64,000 bases of DNA from Lycorma delicatula (lineage: Eukaryota; Arthropoda; Insecta; Hemiptera; Fulgoridae): positions 106,596,495 through 106,660,494 of the forward strand of contig NC_134455.1 in assembly GCF_047948215.1 (NCBI RefSeq). Direction: 5' to 3'. The position numbers were made by a program, and so were the translations under genes. Below, piece by piece: positions 34,033 through 46,337 of this stretch. Below the pieces are notes generated by a model. It was not told where the DNA came from. It did not search any database and saw nothing but the letters and a program-made list of their open reading frames with translations. Every line of letters begins with the position of its first letter. Within the stretch, counting starts at the first letter, position 1.

Positions 34033-35685
34033 AGTAAAATTAAAATAACAGTGATTACAATTTATATAAAAAAATCTTTATTAAGAAATTATTTATATCT
34101 TTAATTTCAATCAGTGTATTTCATTAATAACAGATTCAGATTATTTTAATTTTAATGACTCATTTTCTCAATATTATAAAGTAAAGACTGTACCAAATTG
34201 TTTAAGCGTTAAATTTTAACCTTTTAACAGATTTTAAAAATAAATTAATGATCAACATTGTAAAAGAAATTCTGTGTAAACGTTTATTTACTAATTTATT
34301 TAACCTAAAAATGTTTTAACTGCATCGAAGAGCAGAAATAAAACAGTTTTGGTGTGTGGGGTATACCCCACAACACTGATGTAACAGTAGGACACACTAT
34401 TGCCTGGTTAATACCTGTTTTCTCGGTTAATAACCTCCATAACCAGAAATCAATAGCAAAAGTAGCAGTAATATTTAGACAGTAATAAAGGTTATTAAGA
34501 GTAATTTGGTCATTTTAGATACAAAAAAAGGTTTTAGTATAAATTTTGATTGGTTTAAGACAAGTCGATAAAAAATTAAACATAATTTTTATGAAACTAA
34601 TTTAAATATAATCCATAGTATCAGAACAATTTCTAAAATATGGCTATAAAGAAAATTGTCGGTTTTTAGTAAAGAACTCAGTGATTTATAAATAAATTTA
34701 ACCAAAACAGATTTTCGATGGGATAATTTAGAAGCCGATTTATTCTTAACGGTTTTTGCAATTTGAAGACTATTTTCTTAACTACACATTTTTTACCTTT
34801 ATTAGAACAGTATTACGGATAATTTTGTGGAAATTTATCTCCAAAAATATATTCGAATTATACCTACAGTTCATTTATGACTGTTGTTCAATTGGTAATT
34901 ACAGTAAATTAATTTTTGTTCACAATGTCAGTATTTTTCAAGAGAGATGATAGTTGATATTTAAAATTAATATTGATTAGAGATAAGCAAGCCTTTTAAA
35001 CTGATTATTGATACGCACATTCGTTTAAAAGGATGTTTCGATATTATAGTATTTTATTTATGTAAAAAGAACGGACTATTATTAAGAATTAAGATTATGT
35101 GCGAGTCTAGTGTTATACTCTACGTTGTATAAAATAAATATTTTAACATACACGCATTATTACTCCACTATTTGTATATCTTAGATTGATAACAATGTGA
35201 TAAGATAATCATACGATTAATGATTGTTAAAAAAAAATTAAATATGATAATTAAAAATAATATCTTAGTTATAATAACACTTCTTGGCGTTTACGTAATA
35301 CAGCCTACACTATAAACACATTATCTAAAATAATAAGAGCGTGGCTAAAGTTCAGTTTACATCAGTGAGGTTTTGTACTTTCACTTAATAACAAATATGC
35401 GAGTGATAGAATAATTATAATAAATATTTCATTGAATTTTATGTGAGACTATTTATTTTTAAATTAAGAAAAATTTAATATGTAATTTTTAAATAATGTG
35501 TTTTTGGGAAAACAAGTTCTAGACAATAAATTAAAAGTCTTTATTGGAATGGTTTCCATTTAAAAATTCTGTTTAAATGCTAGGGGTACCAAAAAAACCC
35601 GGAATGCTCTTTTTCTTTCTTTTTTCTTAGAAAAAATCTTCAATCTCCTTAAAAAAAAACTCTACATTACAGCTAATAAATTTGA
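34033..35685. other. AT-rich non-coding stretch
   Basis: No gene recognised. It contains a perfect 18-bp palindrome, TGTGGGGTATACCCCACA, at 34355-34372. Confidence 0.5.
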
Positions 35686-36636
35686 TCAATCTTTTATTTC
35701 ATTATTCAAAACATTTTTAAATTCGTCTGTTGCGATGCCGACAACAACTACCTCGTATTTTTCTTCACCTTCCACGTCGACAAAACGCTTTTTTTTCAGG
35801 TCCATTCGCGGGAATAAAAACAATAGCACGGAACGAAATAAGATTATTAAGAGGGTGTAGCGAAAGATTCGTGTCATCTTTGATAAAAATTTTCGTACTG
35901 AGAGAGCTGTGAGAGCAGATGCATTGCTACGGTGGATAAACCAATCACTCCTCTGCCACAAATCGGATCTTTTTTGCCGCAAACGCTTACGCAATCTTCT
36001 CACAATCTTCAATTAGAAACCCTGGTTAACAGTCTGACCTGTTGGAACGATTTCCGATTGCATCACACATTTTACATAAAAAATAAACAAATGAGCATTG
36101 TGCTGATGTTTGACTTGGGGAGGTGACATTTCAGTCTTCCACTGGTTTGACTGTTTTAGTTACAGGGTCGTAACCATAGCACCATGATTCGTCACCAGTA
36201 ATGATTTTGGAAAAGGAACCTGAGTCAGTTGGGGTCTATTCTTTTAAAGCACGGCATGCTTCCAAGCGACACTCTTTTTGCTGAACAGTCAGGAACCGAG
36301 GCACAAAGTTTGCAGCAACCCTTTTTGTTTCCAAATCTTCTGATAAATTCACTGAACCGTGCTCCAAGTTAGACCAGACAATCTCTCGATTTCTTCAATG
36401 GTACGTCGTCATCATTTCGACATCTTCCGCTCAGTAAGTTGAAGCACGTCCAATACGAGGTGGACATCAATCGACATTTCATCTATTTTGAAACTAGAAA
36501 CCCACTCGTACACTTCAGTTTTTTTTATTTGCAGTATCCTTGTAAGCTGTTTTCAAACATTACAATAGTTTCTGCGGCGTTTTTCCCGAACAGGAAGCAA
36601 ACTCATGGCCGAGCGCTGTTCATTAAAGTTTGCCAT
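35686..36636 (-). pseudogene. mariner (SETMAR-like) transposase pseudogene
   Basis: It starts MANFNEQRSAMSLLPVREKR at 36636 and ends after FKNVLNNEIKD at 35686. Intermediate blocks read LEACRALKE and the first catalytic motif KIITGDESWCYGYDP, in frames separated by shifts. The second region reads FIHRSNASALTALSVRKFL where HHDNAPAHTALSVREFL is usual, so the second aspartate is lost. The third region, normally YSPDLAP.DF, is corrupted to LLIILFRSVLLFLFPR, so that aspartate is lost too. This is a DD34D mariner of the type domesticated in SETMAR. It is dead by both frameshift and catalytic loss. Confidence 0.88.
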
Positions 36637-36863
36637 TGCACAAAAAGAGAAGTAGGCATAATAGCTTTTACAAAGAAATTCATAGAGGTCAGGGATAACC
36701 TTCCCAAGTGTCGGCCGCTTGCAGGTTGACACACAAAACGTCGCTTGATGTTCTCTAAACGGCACTACGAAAACTACGAAAACGCCATCCAGCGCAACGA
36801 GATTACGGTTATTGGGTAACCCACCGTATGAAATCTAAGTTATTAAGAAATATTACTTTCAAT

Positions 36864-37188
36864 AGGTATGATAATTCAACCGATCGGGTTGGTCTAGCGG
36901 TGAAAGCATCTGCCCAAATCAGCCGATTTGGAAGTCGAGATTTCCAGCGTTCAAGTCCTAGTAAAGGCAGTTACGTTTATACGGATTTGAATACTAGTTT
37001 GTGGATACCGGTGTTCTTTGGTGGTTGGGTTTCAACTAACCACACATCTAGGAATGGTCGAACTGAGACTGTGGAAGACTATACTTCATTTACATTCACG
37101 CATATCATCCTCATTCATTCTCTGAAGTAATACCTGAACGGTAATTCCTGGAGGCTAAACAGGAAAAAAAAAGGTATGATAACTCAAC
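36864..37188 (+). mobile_element. Full-length SINE-A2 with 17-bp target duplication
   Basis: AGGTATGATAATTCAAC (36864-36880) and AGGTATGATAACTCAAC (37172-37188) flank a 291-bp SINE and differ at one base. The head is GGGTTGGTCTAGCGGTGAAA with the B-box-like GTTCAAGTCC. The tail is CCTCTGAAG-type (here TCTCTGAAGTAATACCTGAA) and GGAGGCTAAACAGG, followed by A9. This is the best-preserved SINE-A2 in the window and can serve as the reference copy. Confidence 0.93.
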
Positions 37189-38844
37189 GGATCCTATTTT
37201 GCAGATAGCAAACTTAGCTTTTCTGTTTTATCACGCTTTTACTTAGTTATCCTCGACATTTCGAATTTTGCTTACACTTATAATATTCAAAAGCATTCTA
37301 CATGCCTTGTTGTAAAGTCTTCAATTCGTTACTTTTTTTTATTACCTTCATTTTGGTATGGTAAAACAAATATTTTTAAGATTTTTCTGATTACTATCTC
37401 TATGATATTCAGTATTAGCAGGTTCTTTTCTATATGAAATCTTTCTTTGATTTAACAGATTTAAAGAATGTTTTGTAACCGATATAAAAAAGCATGAGGT
37501 TGCCTTTTTTTTATAAACGCAGTGATGTAATGATAGTTTGCTGTACTGCAATCCATAAAAGTAATACTCGTAATTCAGCTCATGCCTTATAAACCGTCAG
37601 TTACAAGATTTGTTGATGTACTTTGAACGACAAAGAACAAATCTAACTAATGAAACAGACATTATTTACATTATAGATGATAACTTAAAATATATCCATG
37701 GGTTATTTTCTTAGCAGATGTATATATATATGTTTATAAAATCGTACTATGTATTATATATAACCGATGAATTTGAACATTAACTCGTTTTATGATAATG
37801 ATAAAGAATTGGGAATGCACATATTTTATTAACCAATGATCTTTAACCTACATAATTTCATTTTATGGCCGTAGTTTGATTTTTATTTATTAGTTTTATG
37901 GAAATTAACATCCGTACGAAACTTAAAAAAATAATTCTAAAAATCTTATCTATTTACCAACCTTTACTCAAAATCCAGACCCAACTTCGGCGCGTTTCAC
38001 AACGATTTTCTATTTATCTGCCGTTTTCAGAGTAATATCTATTTTACCCAGGAATAGTTATTTAAAAAAAAATTGTAAAAAATGGTATTATTTGTTAAAG
38101 TTTAGAAAGCTCAGATGAAATACAGGATGGAGTAGATTGCTGAAACGAAGACTTGTTTTTTGTTACCAATCACGTCCTGTCGCGGTGTATTGTACTACAA
38201 ATAGTATCTTAAGCCAATACTACTTCAAACATCCCACTTAGACCCTACTTATTGTATATCTATGTTTTTATACTTTCTAAATTTTGACGAGCAATGTAAC
38301 TATATAATAAGCAGAATAAAATTATGAGTAAAACGTAATGATTATTATAGCTGGTATAATATGGCATTTAAAAATAAAAAATAAAAAACTTATACATGAA
38401 CTGTTGCAGAAAAAGTACACATCACGGTAATAGATTCATTACAAGTTGCTTAATGGAATTCTGTTGATAAGAAAATGGGACGTCTAGTTATTTTCTGGCA
38501 AGATGTACTTTAAATTTTGCTCCACCTGCAAAATTGCACATTGCTATTTTGCTCCACTGCCATGTGGAGCAAAATATTCAATCAGATTGATTTTTTCCAA
38601 ACGTCTACAGATCTATGACTAATAATGGTTTTATTGTACTTTACGGGTGAATTTATCTATATTCAGTTAGTGAATAGTTACAGTAATTAAAGGGAAAATT
38701 ATGGTGATCTTATCTAAAACGGGGTATCGGTTTTTTTGCGGATCTTTACGTTTTAGGATTAAACAAGTTAATCTAGACCAAAAAAAAAAAACATAAGTAC
38801 AAATTTTTTAACGGCTTAGTCTACCACGAGATCTTACTACCAGG
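37189..38844. other. AT-rich non-coding stretch
   Basis: No gene recognised. A perfect hairpin lies at 38545-38576: 13-bp arms, TATTTTGCTCCAC and its complement, with a 6-bp loop. The same TTTTGCTCCAC motif also occurs at 38515-38525. Confidence 0.5.
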
Positions 38845-39312
38845 TTGTACACGGTCAATAAGGAGTACTACCTGGAAGTTCTAAATTTGCGTGAAGCAAT
38901 CCGAAGAAAACGCGAAAAAATTCACGGTAATTGCACCACGACAATGTACTTTCTCACACTTCACTGTTTGTTCGTGAATTTTAGGGCAAACACAACACCG
39001 TTATGGTACCTCAGCTGCCATATTCACCTAACATGATCCGTTGTGACTTCTTCCTACTCCCCAAGTTGAAAAGAGCCATGAATATACGATATTTCACCAA
39101 CATTGAAGAGATAAAAACAATCGCTGAAGGAGCTAAACGTCATACAGAAAACTGCGTTTCAGAGGTGCTGTGAAGATTGGAAAAACACTGGCACAAATAT
39201 ATTATGTCTGAAGGGGAGTGGTACTTTGAGATGACAAAATCAATATTGACAAATAAATAAAAATGTTTTTAGAAAAACTAAAATTTTTTCGTATTTTTTT
39301 ATCAAACCTCTT
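38845..39312 (+). pseudogene. mariner transposase, 3' half with terminal inverted repeat
   Basis: Codons from TVNKEYYLEVLNLREAIRRK onwards match the second half of a DD34D mariner. A shifted frame gives LHHDNVLSHTSLFVREF (second aspartate kept) and LPYSPNMIRCDFFLLPKLK, where the third aspartate is N. The frame goes on through FTNIEEIKTIAEGAKRHTEN to a C-terminus near 39257. Shortly after comes TTTTTTTATCAAACCTCTTA, which resembles the terminal repeat of this mariner group. The 5' half and left repeat are missing. Confidence 0.83.
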
Positions 39313-39654
39313 ATGTACGTATGCATGTGTATCTCACTGATTTTGGCTTATATTCTTTTTCAGTTTGGCTCAAATATTTCTACATATATGGCGAATTGAT
39401 CACGTTAATTTCTTTTTAAAAATTAGTTAAGTGCTCGGGATATCGTAAAAAACCATTCGGTTTTCTTCAGAGAAAACTTTATTAAAGCAAATGTTTTACC
39501 TACAATGCATATATAAATAAAAATCCCAAAAGATTATTTCTTTAAAACATCACCCCCCACCTCTTAAAAATGAAATATATGTTTTTTTTTGCTCTATCTC
39601 CCTTCAGTTTAAATATTATTAAAAATATTTTTGAAAGTTTATACATATATATAG
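39313..39654. other. AT-rich non-coding stretch
   Basis: Nothing recognised. Confidence 0.4.
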
Positions 39655-39835
39655 CTATCATCCTGACCCCCGAAGAGGAAGACACCTTCAGCCAATCCCT
39701 CCTTTCCTAACCCTTATGTGCTTTATCGGAGGTCTTCTTCGAAACCTCGACTTTTACGTATTCCAGTCTGTCTCGGTCAGGATGCCCCGATGCGAATGCC
39801 ACGATTGATATTCCCATCGGTGCACTGCTATTTAA
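39655..39835. repeat. Dispersed repeat S, copy 2
   Basis: It shares ATCCTGACC, GAGGAAGACA, TTTATCGGAGGTC and GTCAGGATGCC with 12368-12545, in the same orientation. Confidence 0.6.
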
Positions 39836-40272
39836 TAAACTAAAAACAAAACACATCTTACAGTCTTAATTTAAATAGCTATTAAGAAATGTCTACAATT
39901 TTTTTAAATTATAGAACCTGGGTCTGAAATGCAGATTATGTTTTTGAAAATTTTCTTTTTTTACTTTAGTTTAAATGAAGGGGGTGTTATATTTAGAGAA
40001 AACTCTACTTAAAAAAAATTGTTAAGATTAACCTATGAATATTTTTAGAACACCTTTTCTTAAAATTTATTTCCCACTTCTAAAAAATATATACTTTGTT
40101 TTTGTGTTGTTGTTTTTTAGGCTCTTAACACTATTAAATTTTTTTTTAATTTTTTAATCTTTTTTCGTGTATCATCATTATTTTTCCACATACAAGAATA
40201 AATTGAAGAATTATTAAGCATTTTAAAATAATAAGAATTTTTAATTTCACAAGTATGTAGAAACTAATAATG

Positions 40273-41062
40273 CAGAGCATTCGTTCTCAAAGTGGGCGAT
40301 AACGCCTCCTTGTGGGTGCTGGAGGCCTTCAGGGGGGCGGTAGATGTCTCACAGAAAATTGGGGGCGTTCTGGCGGTCTAGGAAGGGGATTGCTGATTAA
40401 AAAAAGCAAAAATGATGTTTTCCTAATATTTTAATCTAAAATTAAATACCTATTACACTAGTTCAAAAAATTAAAGGGACACCTATATTTTATGATAAAA
40501 AATAACTGTATTCAAACAAATTTAACTTTGCAACCAAGAGGCTTAGAGACGAATAAAAAAAAATTAAAGCTTGAATACTGTACTTTTTGACATTATACTT
40601 CAGATTTCAGAAATCATCCAATTTAAAAAAAAAAAATCAGTGAGAAGAAAAGTTTTAAAAATTTGAAAGTTTTTCTTCATGTTTGATGGAGCGCATGAAA
40701 GTTTTTCAGTAAACTGCATTAAAATCGTTTAAAATCTAAGACATTAACTTTATTTCCTTTTTTTATGTCTTTCTATCATACAATTGTAATTTTTTTGAAA
40801 GCCATTTTATTAAAAATACTTCCAAATATGATTAAATTTGAGTTAGTTTTAATTGCTCTCTTTTAAAATGTAAGTTTCAACTCAGAAATAGAATATGCCA
40901 CGTTTAAAAACAATGATTGCATTTGCTATTTTTAAGACCGCATCTTAAAAACAGCAATTAAAATTATTATTTTTAGCAGATGGTAAGTTTAAAAATTTTG
41001 GGGGCGCTAGAAAATGTTTGATTCTCAATGTGGACGGTGGGCGAAAAAGTTTGAGTTTTTAA
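40273..41062. mobile_element. hAT-like non-autonomous element
   Basis: The left end reads CGTTCTCAAAGTGGGCGATA and CTTCAGGGGGGCGG. The right end is its counterpart: TTTTGGGGGCGCTAGAAAAT, TTCTCAATGTGGACGGTGGG and CGAAAAAGTTTGAG. TTCTCAAAGTGGGCG and G-rich subterminal sequence are characteristic of insect hAT elements. The interior is AT-rich without a transposase. The expected 8-bp target duplication is not intact. Confidence 0.68.
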
Positions 41063-41679
41063 TGATGTAGAGAAATGAATATTGAACAGGATGACAACTT
41101 TACAATTCAATTTATCTAAATAAAACTTTTAACATTAGCTCTATAAAGTTAAACTTGAAAGATTGACAAAATATTTTGTCAATTTACTATCTTAAAATAA
41201 TTTATTACTTTTTGTTCTCTAACGTTTTTAACTGTTAAATACAATCAAATAATCGCTTAGTTCTAAGGGAGAAGTATTTGGCCATATATCCTGCTTAATT
41301 TTAATTTTTTTCTTACCTATACTCTTTAGTTTTATTTAATTACATTAACAGCTCATAGTAACTTTTAGGAGGTAGAAACTAACTTTAATTCAATACTGGC
41401 AGCTGCTTAGGTAGACTGAATAACCTTGCATCCCACAGTGGTCCTTATGTATTTAATATTTCTAGAATGCATCATATTAAAACTGTTATTTAAAACTTAT
41501 ATTGTAATGTATTGTGAATTATTAATTTATTTCTTAAAATTAAAGTATGAATTAAGGAAAATTTAAAAAGGAAGTTTCAATGATGTAGTCAACAGTTTTT
41601 AATTATTAATTTTTATCTATCTACAAAAAGTAAATAATTACTATATATAGTAATTATATTATTTAAATATATAAACTAT

Positions 41680-41710
<31 letters not shown>

Positions 41711-41715
41711 CTATT

Positions 41716-41776
<61 letters not shown>

Positions 41777-42599
41777 ATAGATTTTATTTAAAAATATCTT
41801 CATCGATTTCTCAAAAAGATACAGATTTTTCAAAATTTAACTTATGATAATAATTAGATAATTATATAATAATTAGTAATATCTCATTTGGAAGGAAAAC
41901 CCAAAAAAATTGTTATATAGAAACCTAATTGACATTTTCTATCTAGAGAAATCCGACATCAGAAATGATATTTTCTTTCATCCGTAGAATATGTATTGAT
42001 ATTTAATATTTTATTTGTTAAAATGTTGAAATAAATTATACTTCCTTCAATGATAAGGTAATCAAATTTTAAAACCACATAGCCACATAAGCACATACCT
42101 CTTCAAATTCAGATTTAAAAGGATCGATAGTAAATAATTCTTTTTTTAATTTTAATTATTTTGGTAAACAATACATAAATTTAACATAAACTTTGCAGCT
42201 GTTAATAAAGAAAAATATCCAGTTATAAATCTATTTTTAGTTATATCGCTTTTAAGACCATGCAGTTAATCAAGTCATAAGTAAATTCTCAATTTAATCA
42301 AGTCAAAAAAAAATCTCGCAAATTTTTAAGTAAATATCTCAGATTTCTAAGTTTTTTCATAGATTTTTTCTAGAGGAAAGAATTTATGATTTTCAGCGCT
42401 TAAAAATTCTTATATTCACGATCGAGAGATACACAGAGGAATAATTAAAATACACTTTTAATAGGGAAATAAAGAGATTCTGGCAAAGATTAGGAAATTT
42501 AAAAGGTTTTCCCTGTATAAATTTTATAGTGTACAAGGAATTAATTATTTAATTTTTTTTTTTTTTTTACGTTAACCGATAAGATATATGATCCTATGG
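41063..42599. other. AT-rich non-coding stretch with (AT)n
   Basis: Simple (AT)n runs lie at 41680-41706 and 41719-41773, separated by TTAAACTATTTAA. Nothing else was recognised. Confidence 0.55.
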
Positions 42600-43817
42600 C
42601 TAGGTTGTGTATCTTCTGTTGTAAATAATATGTCGGGGTTGGCATGAAATTACTTTCGGTTTTCACAAATAGATAGCTTTATGTTTGTTTTGAAGGACTT
42701 ATGACAATGTTCGATTTTTTTTTGGCATTTTATAGCTATCGCCTTTAGCATACTTTAGAAGAAAATTGTTAATATTTTTGTTTGCACCTGTTAGTTTATA
42801 GTCAATGTTAACATGGACTGCAAAAACAAACATTTTCAACATTTTATGCTTTTTTATTCTATAAAGGCAAGAAAGCTGCTGAGACTCACAAAGAGGTAGG
42901 TGAAGTTTATGGTGTGGACTACCTAACAGAATTAATTTAAAAGATTCTGTTTCGGTGATTTTTCCCACAAAGATGGCCAACGTTCTGATCGACCAATCAA
43001 AGCCATAATTGAATAAGATCATCATAACTGTCTGCAGAGATTTTAAAAAGATTTTAAAAAAATATCTCACACAACGATTGAATATTGCATCAAATGTCTT
43101 GGAATTGTTAAGAAGCTTGACATTTGGGTTGCGCATGAATTAAAAGAGTTTTATTCTCACAAAAATCGATATTTGCGATATCCACCTGTAATGTAATGAA
43201 GTTGGCTCTTTTTTGAAATGAATCATCACTGGTGATGAAAAATGGATCACCTACAATAGCTTGAATCAAAAACAATCATGGTCTAAGCGTAATGAACCGG
43301 CCAAGCCAGATCATAAGCTGCGTTAAAAAGATAATGTTGTCAATTTGGTGGGATTCCAGGGGTATTGTATATTTTGAGCTGCTTCATAGGAACCAAACGA
43401 TCAATTCAGGTGTTTACTATTAACAACTAATGAAACTGAAGGAAGCAATAAAAAAAAACAAACCAAACCAAACCATCAAGTCAATGAAAGGTACTTTCAC
43501 TGGACAAAACTGGTGGAAAACTATTGATTGGAAAGTGATATCTCATCGCCGATATAGCCTTGATGTTGCATCATCAGATTTATTTTGAAGTTTGCAAAGC
43601 TCTTTGAAAGGTAAAACATTCACTAATGATAATGATCTGAAAGTCGCACTCGGTTCAGTTTTTGCTGACAAGGACCAGACGTTCTATAAGCGCGGAATTA
43701 TAATGTTGCCAAAAAAAAAGTCACAGAAGGTTATCGGACAAAAAGGAAAAAAATATAATTGATTAAAATTAATTTTTTGTTAAAATAATTGAGTTTTTAT
43801 TTTACACTATACAACTG
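42600..43817 (+). mobile_element. mariner element, copy 1 of a two-copy family
   Basis: It spans the transposase pseudogene and its untranslated ends. TAGGTTGTGTA at about 42601 and CAGTTGTATA read from about 43815 are candidate terminal repeats; this is tentative. The 5' leader TTTTCACAAATAGATAGCTT is shared with the copy at 63652. Confidence 0.6.
42865..43762 (+). pseudogene. mariner transposase pseudogene
   Basis: It starts with KKAAETHKEVGEVYGVDYLT, the usual mariner N-terminal HTH. A stop-ridden middle has IRSS...ISHT and KKLDIWVAHEL-like text. ITGDEKWITYN holds the first aspartate. The frame continues LSIWWDSRGIVYFELLHRNQ and TINSGVYY. The second-aspartate region (normally HQDNARPH) has been removed by a small deletion around 43500-43520. 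The third region survives as RRYSLDVASSDLF. The frame ends TFTNDNDLKVALGSVFADKD, FYKRGIIMLPKK and a stop. Many frame changes are present. A 145-residue open frame on the opposite strand is an artefact. Confidence 0.87.
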
Positions 43818-45236
43818 CAATCACTTTGATTTGAGTGTTATTTTCTGCCCTTATTAACATTGCCACTACAACATTCTTAGTTGACACGTTTCGGAGTACC
43901 TCTATTTCATTTATTACTTCATGATTTTATATATTTATATACCTCCATGAATTTATTCTTAATTCTTTTTTTTTTAATTCAGTTATACTCATTTGCTTTT
44001 ACTGGCGTTAGTGACTAATTTTTTTAAATGTATTGTCTTCTTTTTTCCTTGTTAAATATAGCTAAGTTATATTATAAAAAACGCGAAATTAATATCAAAA
44101 TACCATTGAAAGAGTACGCTCCTTTGAGATGCAGTCTTCCAGTGAATGAAGATGGGACAATATTATTATTATAAAGACATAATTTTTGTTGAATGTATAT
44201 TCATTTTCATGGATATTAGTACGTAAATTTCCACTACCTTCACTAATTCATTATTTAAACAATTATATATTTTTATTACTAATAAAAATATTACCTACAC
44301 CGCCTACACGTTTTTCTCTGTTAAAAAATAATAACAGCAAGTAAATAAACAAAAATATAATTATTATGAAATATCTATTGAGATAAAGCAAATATCTTTA
44401 CACCCCTTTTCTATGGTAGTTCATCTTCATTTTGATGAAAAAAAATTAAAATAAACTTTAACTTGTTACAAATTAAATTGAGTTAATATCTGACTATTCA
44501 CCTTTGATAATATAAATTTTAAAAAATTAAAAAGAAAATTGGAAGGGAAAAAGTAATTTTCTCAGTCCATTGTTAGAACGATAGTTATCTTGATTCTAAA
44601 ACAAACAATAATGAACGATTGTGTCATTCAAGCCTAAACATCTTCGAGTTTTTGTTTTAGTGTGATCCAGCAAAAATTTTCGCCGACATACATAAATATT
44701 TGTGAACATTTTTATAACTACTAAAACCTACTTATAGTGGTCAAATTTTTTAAAGATGTATATTTCACAATTTCTAAAAAAATGTTTAGAACCACTTAAA
44801 ACGTTGAAAAATATGAAAATTATAGAATCATTTATTAGAAAGATTTGAAAAATAAAAATTCTATCTTTAAAAAAAACTGGATGTTCTTAAATATCTTTCT
44901 TTCTACGTAAATGAAAAATCCCTTCAGCTCTTTAGTATAATGAACAGAGATGGAACACTTTAAAAATTTATCTTATAGTAAAGGTCTTTAGATGGGCAGA
45001 TAAAAAGAATGTCACAGATGTGCTTTAAAGATATACCTTCAGAAGTGGTGAAAATCGGTGAGGATGACATCACTTGATGAAAGATATGGTATCTATGCAA
45101 TAATGAGTGACAAGCTGTTACGACAAATAGGTCAAGAGAAAGAGAGAGTGAATAAGGAAAAGGAAGGTAAGGTATTGTAAAAATGAAAAATATGATTGAT
45201 AAATAAGAAAAAAATATAATTAACATTTTTTTTTTG
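43818..45236. other. AT-rich non-coding stretch
   Basis: No gene recognised. Confidence 0.45.
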
Positions 45237-45422
45237 TCTTCAGTCATTTGACTGGTTTGATGCAGCTTTCAAGATTCCCTATCTAGTGCTAGTCGTTTCA
45301 TTTCGGTATACCCCCTACATCCAATATCCTTAACAATTTGTTTTACATACTCCAAACGTTGCCTGCCTGCACAATTTTTTCCTTCTACCTGTCCCTCCAG
45401 TATTAAAGCGACTATTCTAGGA
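45237..45422 (-). pseudogene. LINE C-terminal end, same family as 2419-2855
   Basis: The minus strand reads GPRIVALILEGQVEGKNCAG, RQRLEYVKQIVKDIGCRG, YTEMKRLALDRES, a stop, then KAASNQSND and a stop. It is about 60 codons long and almost free of breaks. Its upstream edge abuts a second LINE end in the opposite orientation at about 45423. Confidence 0.78.
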
Positions 45423-45735
45423 CCATGCGACAAATGAAGAAGCATTAAGTAGAATCGGAAAGAACAGGAAAGTGATAAATGTGATTGAATATAGGAAACG
45501 GAACTGGATAGGTCATTATATTGGAAGAAGATGCCATAGAACCTTTAGGTTCTATTGGAAAAAGGTGGTGTTAGTGGAATGGAAGGAAAGGAAGAGGAAG
45601 GTAGAGATTTCAAATGATGGATGGAATTACGAAAAGGGAAAATATGCTGAAACAAAGATATTAGAAAGGATAGAACCAGGTGGAGAGCAGCAACCGTGAC
45701 AGGACATGCTTTAATGGCAGAACGCAATGAATAAA
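45423..45735 (+). pseudogene. LINE C-terminal end of a related family
   Basis: The plus strand reads DHATNEEALSRIGKNRKVIN, VIEYRKRNWIGHYIGRR, a degenerate EGKRKR-like basic stretch, and DGWNYEKGKYAETKILERIE before the stop. NEE.L.R.....I...I..R..NWIGH is the region downstream of the RT in many insect LINEs. It is homologous in layout to the minus-strand piece beside it, but from a different subfamily. Confidence 0.72.
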
Positions 45736-46199
45736 TGAATTCGGTGTTTTAGTTAGTTACCTTTCCGTGTTTTTTTTGTTTTGTTTTTCCTGTTATGTTA
45801 GTATCATATGTTATTTTGTATTACTGGAAGTACTGTGTATATTTCCAATAAATATATTTTACTGTCACTTGTTTGCGGCTTGATCAGGATATTGAGAGAT
45901 TGACAATTGAAATGTATATATATAATTACAATTTATTAGTTTAAGAAACATAAATAAAATATGACAGACAATGACAATAAACATAATATATAGTAAAACA
46001 ATATAACATAACATATAACAAATAACAAACAACAATATCAAACAAATAATGATAATAGTAATCACAACAATAATAATGATAAATAGTGATTGCATACAAA
46101 ACAAAATTTAAAATAATCGTCAGGATTTATTTACAGCTTGATAAAGATTGAAAATTCAGTCCCATTGACAAAAGACATTAGCATGACCGCTGAGATGAA
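45736..46199. other. Low-complexity AT-rich stretch
   Basis: A/C/T-biased simple sequence at about 45990-46085 (AACAAA, AATAATGAT-like). The 79-residue minus-strand frame is an artefact of this composition. Confidence 0.5.
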
Positions 46200-46337
46200 A
46201 TTTAGTACATTATCTCTTTCACTTATAGTCTAGCAGTAACTAGCACTAGAATTACTTGTGACGTCATCTTAATCGTGCCGAACGTGTACGCACTAGAAAT
46301 TCGCCCCTTCACTGACTCGCATGATAACTCCTCGCAG

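Noticed and set aside
41680..41773. Replication origin or regulatory AT-rich element
   Set aside because: It is a plain (AT)n microsatellite; nothing supports a function.
42699..43136. 145-residue open frame on the minus strand
   Set aside because: It is antisense to a recognisable mariner leader and transposase N-terminus, and has no family resemblance.
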